In this document: positions 14,657-25,298 of the stretch, piece by piece | Layout of the letters: each line of letters opens with the position of its first letter | Numbering within the stretch: position 1 is the first letter of the stretch | NCBI RefSeq assembly: GCF_026210795.1 | Contig: NC_089430.1 | Span: forward strand, 2,418,001-2,482,000 | DNA from: Rhizophagus irregularis | Taxonomy: Eukaryota > Glomeromycota > Glomeromycetes > Glomerales > Glomeraceae | Reading direction: 5' to 3' | DNA: 64,000 bases | Program-made: the position numbers and the translations under genes | The notes under the pieces: generated by a model | Databases searched by the model: none | What the model was told of the DNA's origin: nothing | Seen by the model: the letters and a program-made list of their open reading frames with translations, nothing else

Positions 14657-16745
14657 CAGTCAACTCCCTCTATAGTCACTCCCGTTATAGTCACATTCTA
14701 CTATATAGTCACACCAGTTGAATGTTCAAAACACTTTATTATTAAAATCTATCCTATATAGTCACAATCTATCTATAAGTCGGCTATCACACCTATCCTC
14801 AAAAATCTTATATTAAAAAGAACCGTTTATAATCACAGTTATATATAAAGAATATATTAAATAACTTGGCATCTAATAATCGTACAAAGATGTATCATAG
14901 CTTGTTAGAATCGTCTCACTAAGACAAATCGAATGGTGGTAGTTTTATCCTTTTCCTTTCGCTTTAGCGTTTACGGCCAGTACCACCCATTGCCTCTTAT
15001 GGCAGACTAATCTCGGGTCTGTGTCCTATCATCTTCACTGAGCAACCATTATACCGAGTACTTAATTCCTCAGGTAACAGCACCACTTTAGAAGACATCC
15101 CCTATCGGGCCATTTTAGGCTGATCTGAAGCTAGGTACACGCCGCCTACTCATCCTATATCCATTGCATGATACCTGATACTCAATTTATTTTACGACCT
15201 TTAGAGAGCATCTACTTTCATGGAGGACTTTCGACAGGTAACATCAACCATCTAGTACCCTTCCATACCACCATTTTAGGTACTAAGTCTTACTCAAAGC
15301 CACTACAGCCCGCAATTATCTAACACCGATAGGACAGTTACCCCACCCCTGCGCTATACTTTGTAGTGACCACTGGACAGGAAGTAGCAGGCTTCTGTCC
15401 AGGATCACCTCTTATGGTGGGTATCGAACCACCCAGGGGATCACCAACCAGGACCCAAGAAGTGGGGAGAATCGGGCAACCCCATAACCATGCTACCTGT
15501 TCTGCGCACGAACACCTTGGTTGGCCTAAGACCTAACAGAAGGTCTAATTACCACTAAGACATTGCACCCTCAGCTTTACCATCTAGGACGACCATCTAG
15601 CCATTACTGACCCCAAGTGGTATCGTGAAGTGACCACCCGGACAGGAAGTCCCCTCCAGGTATAGTAGTGACCTCAAGAACAGGACTGCGCATATGCCAA
15701 TGGCCTCATAGGGAACGTTAGAAGGACACCATGACTCTTAGTTGAAATGTGCGGCCTAACCGTACACACTAATTCACCATGATGCAGTCCAACTACACTA
15801 ATCCCTGTACCTTCACGCTATTGGTTGTAGCGTCCACAGTAAAATTCTTTTTATTTCCGTGGTCATGGGAATCGAACCTGCGACCTCACCATACTCAGGC
15901 TTAATGAGGGTCTCAGTGACTAACCACCGAGATAGGGTGACCAACCCCTAGTTTTATCCTTTTCCGATCACTGGCTGACGAGTTATTCAACAAAATATTA
16001 AACATCGGCATTATAATATTTCTTGATTTACGTTTACTGTGCCATTTAACATTTTGCTAGATTTCTCAGTACCTAGTGATTGTAAAAAGACGATTTATAG
16101 CTCGTTGGAATCGTCTCATCGAGACGAATCGAATGGTGGTAAGCTCATCTCTCGGTGATCAATATTGACGGAGTTATTACTTAAAAACCATTTAATATTT
16201 TTTAATTTCAGAAATTGATCTAGTGATTGGATTTCGATTTATCTTATACCATTAGATTCGTCTCATCAAGACTAATCGAATGGTAGTAAGATCGTCTTTC
16301 TAGGATCAATATTGGCAGAGTTATTACACAAAAACCATTAATATTTTTTTAATTTCGGAAATTAATCTAGTGATTGGATTTCGACGTATTTTATACCATT
16401 AGAACCGTCTCATCAAGACGAATCGAATGGCAGTAAGATCATCTCTCTACGATTAATATTGGCGTGGTGCTATTGATACAATAAAGTTTTAAGATAATTC
16501 TGGGCTAAAATTACGTTAATTTTCGTCAATTTACATAACAGTAAGTACTTATATATCATCTCTACGATTAATATTGGCGAAGTTACGATACAATAAAGTT
16601 TTAAGTATAATTCTGGCTAAAATTATGTTAATTTTTGGCCGGAATTATGATATACAAATATAAGAAATTTTTTATATAGTCACATCTCTTTATAATCACC
16701 AAATATGGACTGTCCCAAATGTGTGACTATAAAGAGAGTTGACTG
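14657..16745. mobile_element. Pogo/mariner-like non-autonomous element, copy 2 (inverted relative to copy 1, with SINE inside)
   Basis: This is the reverse-complement counterpart of the 11691-12649 element. It starts CAGTCAACTCCCTCTATAG, ends TATAAAGAGAGTTGACTG, is flanked by TA, and repeats the same interior blocks in reverse order. Without the 1-kb SINE at 14957-15948 and one copy of its duplication, it would be about 1.08 kb. No ORF is present. Confidence 0.85.
14957..15948 (-). mobile_element. Long tRNA-headed SINE, copy 1 (992 bp)
   Basis: The insert is bounded by a 17-bp direct repeat, TAGTTTTATCCTTTTCC, at 14940-14956 and 15949-15965; the other pogo-like copy shows the uninterrupted site. 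On the minus strand it begins with a tRNA-like head of about 85 bases. That head has a D-arm-like TCTC...GAGA pairing, an A-box-like segment and a perfect B box, GGTTCGATTCC. This fits an internal Pol III promoter. The body is much less AT-rich than the surroundings and has no ORF. The 3' end has no clear poly(A). Absence of LINE coding sequence and presence of a long target duplication support a SINE moved by a LINE. Confidence 0.75.
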
Positions 16746-17777
16746 TAATAACATTAAATAAAAATTTTTTAATACTCATTCCCAATTTACTGTATATTAT
16801 ATAGTATTTTGTATAATAAAAATGTAATAAAATTAATATTTTAATTAGAGGTAGACAAATCAGCCCATATGTAAAGATATATGTAAAATAGATTATTTTT
16901 TTACTAGCTACTTCTTTTTCTTATTTATAAGCAACATTATAATCTTCTTTAAGTACTATCTGGTCTTTAAATTGCTCTTGAATCAGCTTGTCCAAACTAC
17001 CTTTAAATTTCTAAAAATTATCCACTATAATTGTTTCTCATTTAGCAGCATTACACTTTCCATCCACTACTTCTCAATAAATTTTATTTTATTTGTTGAA
17101 TTTATATCATCATCATCAGCACTTGAATTTATTTAAATTTCTTCTGATTCATATAATAAGGTTTAATTTGTATTTATTTGAATTTTTTCTTCAAAATTAT
17201 CAATATAAAGTGATGAAAATTGATTTATATTTACTTGAATTATTTTAGAGGTATTTTTTGTGATGTTTTCTTTACCTAATCGCCAAAATTTTGCATGACA
17301 TTTGGTATATGTAGAATAGTTAAACTTCTTAGAAAGTCTGTACCATACTTATAATAATTATTATTGGACTTTAATTTATTTATTTTTAATAGATTAACAG
17401 ATTTTTCATTCATATTAAGCTGATATATTTGAGCGTAAAATTTTCTTTTTTTACTTCTTGTATTTATTGAAACCTTTTCTTTTTTACATTTGCAAGTTTG
17501 ATAATTGCAATCTGTATCACAATGTAAACAAGTTTGACAAAAATAATAAAGACCTATGACATATGCTCTTGTATTTGGAGATTTAATTAACATTTTACAA
17601 AAATTACACATTCATAATACATAATTATTAGGTAATAATCTATTAACTTAAAATTCTTAATAGAGACCATTCATGTATATTTTAAAAAAAAATATCACAA
17701 AATATTAAAATTTGTGTAAAATGTAATTTACTTTATTTTTATATATAATAATTATAATAAATAATATTAATATAAAA

Positions 17778-18718
17778 GGGTTGATCACCCTTGGCTCATT
17801 GGTTAGTCCGTAAGTCCCCTCGTGAAGCCTGAGTATGGTGAGGTTGCAGGTTCAATTCTGCTGATCACATAAATTAAAAGAATTTTACTGCAGACACTAC
17901 TACCAATAGTGTGAAGGTACAGGGATTAGTGTAGGCTGGACTACATCATGGTGAATTAGTATGTACCGGTCGGTGGTATATTTCAACAAAAGATCATGGT
18001 GTCCTTCTAGCGTTCCCTATGAGGCCATTGGGAAGCCTATTGTCCTGTCTGGATGGTCACTACTTGCATACCATCTGGATGAGCTCTTGTCTTGGTAGGG
18101 TGTGGTAAACTTTACTGTGAGGGTTTACTATGCTAGATGGTCCTCATAGATGGTAAAGTCTCAAGTGCAATGTCTTAGCAGTAATTTACCTTCTAATAGA
18201 TTTAGGCTGATTGAAGACGTTCGTAGGCTTACAGGTTCGATTTCTCAGTGAATTTGACGTACTAGTGGGTGATTCCTGGGTAATTGGGTTGGTTACTTAT
18301 AATAAAGGGGTGATCCCAGTATCCTTAGCAGCTTACAGTCCTGGTAGTCACTGCTATACTACCAGGGGATTTACAACTATGGTGGGCTGGTATGGTAATC
18401 GTGGCCTGTAGTGGGCTTTGAGTGAGACCATATTAGTAGTCTTAGTATTGCAGTACCTCTAAGCTAACCATCATGGAAGGACTTCTAGATGTCTGCTCCG
18501 TTATACTATCTGCCGTACATGGGTGGTTGCTCACTTCTGACAGGCGCTAGTGGGTAGCATAACTGTATCAGAAACCCTGCTACACTACAATCCATCTGTG
18601 TGTGGGTATAAACTTGGGTCGTCTTCCCAGTGTGGTATATAGGGGGTAGCTTGCCCTCCATGTAACTCTGGTGAGCCGGCTATGCTGATGTCTCCTAAAA
18701 TATATAAAAAAAAAAAAA
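17778..18718 (+). mobile_element. Long tRNA-headed SINE, copy 2 (~940 bp)
   Basis: This plus-strand relative of the 14957-15948 element opens with the same head (GGTTGATCACCCTTGGC... and GAAGCCTGAGTATGGTGAGG). Its B box is slightly decayed (GGTTCAATTCT). Shared body words include AAAAGAATTTTACTG, AGGGATTAGTG, CCCTATGAGGCCATTGG and GCAATGTCTTAG. It ends in an A-rich tail at 18,696-18,718. The flanks (AATATTAATATAAAAG and ATACTAATATAGAAAAAG) look like a decayed target duplication. Confidence 0.7.
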
Positions 18719-19355
18719 TACTAATATAGAAAAAGTCTAAATTTTATATATAAAATATGCTGAAATTTTATGTTGATATAATTTTATGGAAAATTTTAAT
18801 GCTTACCCTAGGTGAAAATTACCTGATCATATGATTTTGATTTATGATTTCAATTTTAAATTTTTTTATATGAAAAATCTTAAAATTTAAAAGTATAACA
18901 TATAGAATTTTTTTCTTTTTCTAATGAATATTTTATTATATAAATTATTAAGTAAAAAATGATTAACTTTCATTAAAAGAAACAATGTAAAAAAAAAACA
19001 CTTATATTTTTTCCACCCACTATGAAACAGCTAGTCTTTATATAGTTTTTTTTAAACCTCTTAAAAAAATGCATTACACTGTTATATGTTTTTGTATTTA
19101 TTCTATTTAAGTAATTTGTAATGCGATTAACTTATAAATTAGTAACGAATATATATACATTATTTTCTTAATATTAAATCATTTAAAAATACCTTAATAA
19201 ATTTGTATATATCCATATACTATATTTTGTATTAATATTTTCACATCTACCTTCTACTGATTGGACATTTTTTTTGATAATGTTCAGATTGACCACATAA
19301 AAGAAAGATATTTTCGCTGTATTTTTGTAGTTTGATTATTATTTGTTTCTATAAC
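18719..19355. other. AT-rich non-coding stretch
   Basis: No gene is visible. The first 130 bases resemble, in inverted orientation, the sequence near 13,700-13,800. Confidence 0.4.
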
Positions 19356-19624
19356 ACTGGTCAAAAACCAGGCAAACATGGCATAGTAGCCTTTATCTTT
19401 ATTAAATTTATTCGAACTTTACAATTTACAAAAATAAAAAGAAAAATATAAAAATAAAACTAACTAAAAACAAAGCTATATAGTCTCCTAAGAAAAAATA
19501 AAGTAAAAAATTAATCTAAAAAAGAAAAATCGCATTACACTAAATTTCCCCAGATCTTCCCCCTTGATATATTCCAATCAAAGTAGAAGCAACTATGCTA
19601 ACAAAATAACGAATAGCGCGCCCA

Positions 19625-22600
19625 CTATAAAAATCGACACTCCATCCTGCAAAAGCTGTTATTAAGTAGCACCGTTAGACGATCCATAAAACCCGAAAAG
19701 TGATTAAACCAAGGCAAACCATATTTCATCGAGTTCTTCAACCAATCGGTTCCGGAGTCACATGAATCGTGTAGGGTTAGAGGTGGTAAAGATGAGTAGG
19801 GTATGTACGTTGACAAAGGCAAATTAGAAGGCATCGGAGTAGTTTTCATCTTGTAGGTAATATTTATCGCATTTTCCCATCTACTTTTATCATAAGAACG
19901 CGGATTCCAAATTCGTCGTCTGAATTTTTGAACAAAATTATTGTGAATAGCAGCGATAACCTTAATCGCAGAGTTCCTTGGGATGGATAAATCGACAAAT
20001 AAGTCAATAAAGAGTTTAGGCAAACAACTACGGACAAGGGCATAGGAGGACCAATTAGTAGAAGAAAAGGACCAGCATGAAAAAGAGGTAAGTTTAGCGA
20101 TAAGTGGAGTAGGGTCAATGTCAGCCATGTTTCTAGCTTCCAGAAGTTTAGAAAGCAAATGATTTTGATAAGATTGAAGGATCTGTTGCATAGGTAGACG
20201 ACGATTTTTGCACATAAAAAGGTGCATCAGGTCTTCCATGCGGTCGATACAAGAATGGCAAGTTAATTCATCCATGTATAAATCTGGTCGAGTCCGTTTA
20301 AGCTTTTCCAATGTAGGCAAATCATCCAAGAAAAGTTTGAATTTGAAGGTTAAGTGTCTTGATGCGTGGTCAGGAGTAAAGGATGCATCATGAGAGGGCA
20401 TGAAATTTAAAGTAAACCAAGTAAGTTCCCAATCAACAATATAATCTATATTAAATGACAATAAAGAAATAAAGTGAAATCGCGTTAAATTTAACAAATC
20501 ACGCATTAACAGCATTTGATAATATTGTTTGAGAAGGTGCCGTGGATTGGATTCACAGACAACATCATTGTCATAGATTAAGACAAAATCATGGGCAGAG
20601 GCCAGGTCCATTCCAGAAATTAAAATACTGGATGACGCAGTATGAGCAGTATTGGCCAAGGAGTCAGCAAAGTCGTTTAGATAGTTGCCAGAGTGAGCTT
20701 TAACTTTGACAGGAGAAACGGTCAAATTATTGGAGAGAATGGTTCGCTCGATAATAGCCTAAAGCTCAAAATTTGTAGTTTTATAGTACAAACGACCATT
20801 TGAATAGACAAAGGAAGAGCAATTTCGAAGGCCATCAATGGCAGTTTGCGAGTCAGTATAAATAGTAACTTCTGAGTCGCGAGGAGAGATAGTTAAAACT
20901 GCGTAAATAGCAGCAGCTTCAGCTCGAGAAGAAGAAGGATTATCTCGTATAAGGCCGTGAGCATAAGTGGTGACAGAGTTAGGAAAGCCTGCATCTGGGA
21001 CAATTTGCATCCAAGACCAGCCCATAGAAACATCAGGAGTGCCTAAATTAATAAGAGACCCATCAGTGAAAAAGATATAACGCGAATCCGAGGAAACGAC
21101 CAGCGGGGAATTTGCAAAAACAGCAGCAGCCGAGGATTCAATAGTAACAGGAGTAACGGAAGTTACAGTGGTTTCAGCAGAAGGAGAATCAGAATCAAAA
21201 TCCAATCTACTATAATAAAGATGGACACCATCTTCAATATCAGCCCAAGTGAAAGGGGAAGTCACTTCAGAAGTAGTACGTCTAATCCACTCATTGGTAG
21301 TGGGTAAAATAAGCGAATATTGTAGAGAGACCTTAAGCGTACAAAGGGTTAAATCAGCATTCCGTTTTTTGGAAGGAGGCAAAGGAGTATGAGCAGCGCA
21401 ACCAGGGCAAGGAGAAAGTCTAATGAGATCACCAGGCGAAGATTCGCAATCAAAAGAAATCCAGTGAACAATAGAACAAGTACCACGACTTGCTTGGACC
21501 AAGAGTTGTTTGCCAAAGATGGGAGAACCATAATCGTCCAACGTGACAATCCAATTTTTTGTAGTAGGAGGAGAGGATAAACAGGGAGCCAATTCATAAG
21601 ATGAAGAGACAATCATGGGTGTAATATTGAAATGATCCAGCAAACGATTGTTGGAGTCAGAAATAGTGGTAACTTGTTGAATATCTTTGTACCAATAAGG
21701 GATACGGCCAGGGCCACGTCGTCCAACCAAATTGTCATAATAAGCCTTCCAAGAAATTAAATGAGTTCCTTGAGGAGTAACAAGCTGAGATAAATAAAAC
21801 AGTTGTCGTTTCCGCAAAATGGGGAAATAAGCTTTAAAGGCTTTAGGCGTCATGCATTCGAATAAAGGAACACATCCATCTAACAGAGATAAATTCGGAA
21901 GCTTCGAAAGTTGAGTATGAAGCAAACGAAAGGGAGTAGAAGTTAAGAGAGCAATAGTGCACGCGATATAATCTTTTTTAAAAGAAAATAAAGAAGACCA
22001 TATAGACCAGTCCTTAATTAATAAAGGAGAAATAGGAATCAAAAAATTATATTGAATTAAACACAATCTGTAAATAAAAAGAGATTGAATAAAAGAAGAA
22101 GAAGAATTAGCCATTAAAAATAAATTAGTAATATGACATTGTCGTTGATGAGCAAACAAATTAATCAAGCCCAAGGCTTGAGATAAAAATAAAATAGGAT
22201 TGGGTAAAGAACGAGAAAAATTTGCTTTATGCTTTACAACAGATCGTATACTTCTCGTTATTAGGTGGCAGTCAGATTCGGACAAATGGGTAACTTGCAT
22301 CCGGTATTCAAGTTTTGGTATAAGAACAGCATTATGTAAATACACGACTTGTTTGGAAGAGAGCTTTGCGGGTCAGATGGTTGCAGCAAAGGAGCAGCAT
22401 TCGCGTTTGAGTTGCTTTTTGACAAAATCACGGGAGCTCTTAATGTTAAACCAAACACCTAAAAAACGAAAAGAAGTTGTCATGGAAATTGGGGTAATAG
22501 TAATGGAAGGAACACTATTTAAAGGGGATAAATCCAAATTAAAAGTAATAGGGGGTAAAGTGGAATTCGAAGTCAAAAGCAACGAATTAGTGATTAACAC

Positions 22601-25252
22601 ATATTTGTTATGATTAGCAGAAGTGTTATTGATCTGATAAAATTCTTCTGTAATGGATAACATAGATTCCATGCCAGTTTTTGACGAGGAAATAAGAGTG
22701 GAGTCATCCATAAATACTAAATTATTAATCTTCAAATCAGGAAGAGGATTTGGAGAGTCAATTAAGGAGGGTATAGAAAGAACATAAGGGTCCATCATTT
22801 CATTCTTCAAAACAGTGAGTAAGGGATCAATATAAATAACCCATAAAAGAGGAGAGATAACTTCGCCTTGATCAATACCAATGCGAACCCTATAAGCAGG
22901 CGTAGATCCATGAGCAGTGAAAACGCGATTAGTGCGTTTCATGAAAAGTGAAAGGATAAACTTAACAGCAGAGGCTGGAAGACGTATACGTTCTAAAGCG
23001 AAACGTAACATTGTTAGATCAACTGAGTCAAAAGCTTTAGAGATATCTTGAGAAAGAATCCAAAGTGGGTTTTTGTTGACATCAGCGTCATGGATAATAG
23101 ATTCTAAAGTAATAATAGGGTCACGGCAAGAACCACCAGGAAGGCCAGCGAAGTTACCCCCTTTAAGGACATCATGTGAGGCCATAATAGTAGAAAGGCG
23201 ATTATAAAAGAGTTTGACAAGAGATTTTCTAATCACTTCAAGTAGGGTGATAGGGCGAGTGTTTTTTAATTGACACTTCCATTCGTGAGGTTTGGGGATG
23301 GGGAAAACCATTGCTTGTCACCATAAGTCAGGAATATCCGCTTTGGAAAGGCATGCTTGAATTAAAATAAGGAGTAAAGCCGAGGTACGAGATCCGAGAT
23401 GTTTGAGCATTTCATAGGTAATCATGGAAGGACCGGAAGCTTTACCGTTAGGAGTGGAAGAAACGGTGGATAACCATTCATCAAGGGTAGGGGGATTCAT
23501 TAAAGAATCATAGATGGAGGAGGACACATCATCCATAGGTTGATAGGCAGAAGACCATCTATCAGGTAATGTATCAATAGATACAGGAGGAGTGGACTTC
23601 ATAGGTACAAAATTTTGGAAATGGTTAACAACAGCATCATCTATGTCCTTAGGATCAGTTAACAACTGAGGTTGAGTAGGATGGTCGATGAAGACACGGT
23701 CCAAAGTGATACGGCGACGAGTGCGAGAAAGCGCTGAATCGATAAAGGAAGAAAGGTTCATTTCAAAATTATTATTCCTATCGTCCAAGTGAGCACGGAT
23801 GGAGGAGTCTTGGAAATCTTTTTCTTGAAGTAAATGAAATCCCCGTAAGGATTTTGAAATATTGGATAAATCATCAAGAAGTGACTTGAAATTGTCTTGT
23901 CGACATGATGAAAGAGAAAAGGGCAGAGTAGGAATGAAAGTAAAGACTTTCTTGTATAATTGAAGAATGTTTTGAAGTCTATGTAAATGTATAGACCACT
24001 TATGTTTATGAACAGCAGAATAAGATAAAGGATATTTGCGCAATAAACGTATCGAATGCATTAGGCGATTTAAAAACCGATAGTGTTGAGTTAAAATTTC
24101 CAGATCTTTAGGGACCTTAGGAGTATAATTGTTGCCAACAATAGAAGAAGGTAAAATAGCGCTGGCAGCTTTGAGGATACGTGATTGAAGATATTCGCAC
24201 ATTTGATTGATAGGCCAGGAGGAAAAGGTTGAAGGTAAGACGTCACATAAAACATCAACTTTATCAGTGAATTCCGTCCATTGGATATCAGTTACAGAAT
24301 CAAATTTGAAGACGCGGCGGGTCTGGCGTTTAAGTTGTCAAGCACGAGCCAATTTGGTAGAGGCATAAAGTAAAGACATATCGTAGTATGTGATGACAGG
24401 GTTATGATCAGATGTGCAAATGTCTTGAGCATCAAAAATGCAAGCAGTAAGAGCAAATCCTTTGAGAAGAGGGCAGGACCATACATAATCGACACGAGTA
24501 ATGTGGTCATTGCGATGAAAGGTACCTAAAGAGTCGGAAAGATTAATAGGTGTAAAATCTTCATAGCCGTGAGAAAGGAGATGAAAAAGTAATCGGTATA
24601 TATGTTTTGAAGCAATTTGGGGTTGATTAAAATAAATAGGATAATATTTATCTAAATGCATATTAAAATCGCCACAAACAGCGTGATAAAAACCAGCTTG
24701 TTTAGTAAGGGTAAGTTGTTGAATGAGCAAATCAATAGTGTCAGAGCGCAAAACACTTTCAGCAGGGGGAGGGATATAAATAACAAATATACGCAATTTA
24801 ACATTGCCTTTAAAATATAAGTCAACAGAAAGCAATCGTGAAGAATGGGATTTAAAATCTTGTACATGTGAAGCAAGAGAATTTTCTATGAAAAGGGAAA
24901 CACCACCAGAAGAAAGAATTTGTTTAGAAGTATCCAAATTCGAAGAAAACACAGTATAATTAGAAAGACGTTTGGATAAAAACTTCATTTGTTTAGGGTG
25001 GAGATGAGTATCAACGATACCACCAAAGGAAATATGTTTTAAGGAAAAGAAAGAGGAAATTTCTTCTAATTTGGTCTGACCATGCATTTTAAGGCCATTA
25101 ACATTAAAGGAGGAAATATTAAATGAGTTGGGGATATGAGAAATGTTACTAGAAGAAGAAAATAAAGATTTATGTGAAAAAATTTCAGTAACATTATCGG
25201 GGTTGGGAGGGTTTCGTACAAAGGTATCATAATTAAAATTATTGTCTGACAT
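19625..25252 (-). pseudogene. LINE-A ORF2: APE endonuclease / reverse transcriptase / RNase H polyprotein
   Basis: A single uninterrupted frame of 1,876 codons runs from ATG 25252 to the stop at 19625, broken only by TGA at 24338, TGA at 23318, TGA at 22373 and TAG at 20759, with no indels. The endonuclease shows SFNVNGLK, CGDFN, RVDYVW and SDHNP, but the usual catalytic Glu position reads VDTHL. The reverse transcriptase has QDISKAFDSVD, GIDQGEVISPLLW and an unusual FMDD instead of YADD. RNase H has FTDGSL, RAEAAAIYA, YTDSQTAI and KAHSGNYLNDFADSLA. A zinc finger CHSCIDRMEDLMHLFMC follows. Sister copies in the window keep CGA at the 22373 site and TGG at the 20759 site. Confidence 0.92.
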
Positions 25253-25298
25253 TAAAACACAATGATAAAAACAGTCGGGAAAATAAAATTTTAAGAAG

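Larger units (their letters stand above)
11324..17611 (-). pseudogene. Scattered remains of one unrecognised minus-strand gene, split by transposons
   Basis: Several protein-like pieces lie in minus-strand order. The first (17276-17611) starts MCNFCKMLIKSPNTRAYVIG and has a Cys cluster (C-x2-C, then C-x2-C-x3-C, C-x4-C-x-C), like a small zinc-binding N-terminus. A middle piece (about 16,900-17,250) with stops reads GSLDKLIQEQFKDQIVLKED. A third (12,840-13,010) reads WLYELKTAKQYLE and SYLQKWKVFNK. A fourth (about 12,670-12,770) reads YSPNGLEYLSAENQIHEML. The last (11324-11690) reads FDIFGKKLYKTKNLLLIDVF and ends LLEALSDQDFFE. Stops and frame changes break all but the end pieces, and two pogo-like elements plus a SINE sit inside. 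I do not recognise the function; I suspect a lineage-specific family in this fungus. That the pieces belong to one gene is inference from order and orientation. Confidence 0.5.

Noticed and set aside
15860-15948. A tRNA gene on the minus strand
   Set aside because: The A and B boxes are good, but acceptor-stem pairing is poor, a similar head lies at 17778, and both are followed by a shared 1-kb body and bounded by duplications, so these are SINE heads.
12650-16750. A single large transposon with the two pogo-like elements as its inverted ends
   Set aside because: Each pogo-like copy has its own complete inverted ends and TA borders, and gene fragments lie on both sides, so they are two separate insertions in opposite orientation.
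18211-18411. 66-residue ORF with GLQVRFLSEFDVLVGDSW
   Set aside because: It lies in the SINE body, has no counterpart in the other copy, and is a chance frame.
22200-22613. Plus-strand 137-residue ORF
   Set aside because: It is the antisense shadow of the LINE-A reverse transcriptase; so are the plus-strand frames at 25,738-27,324.
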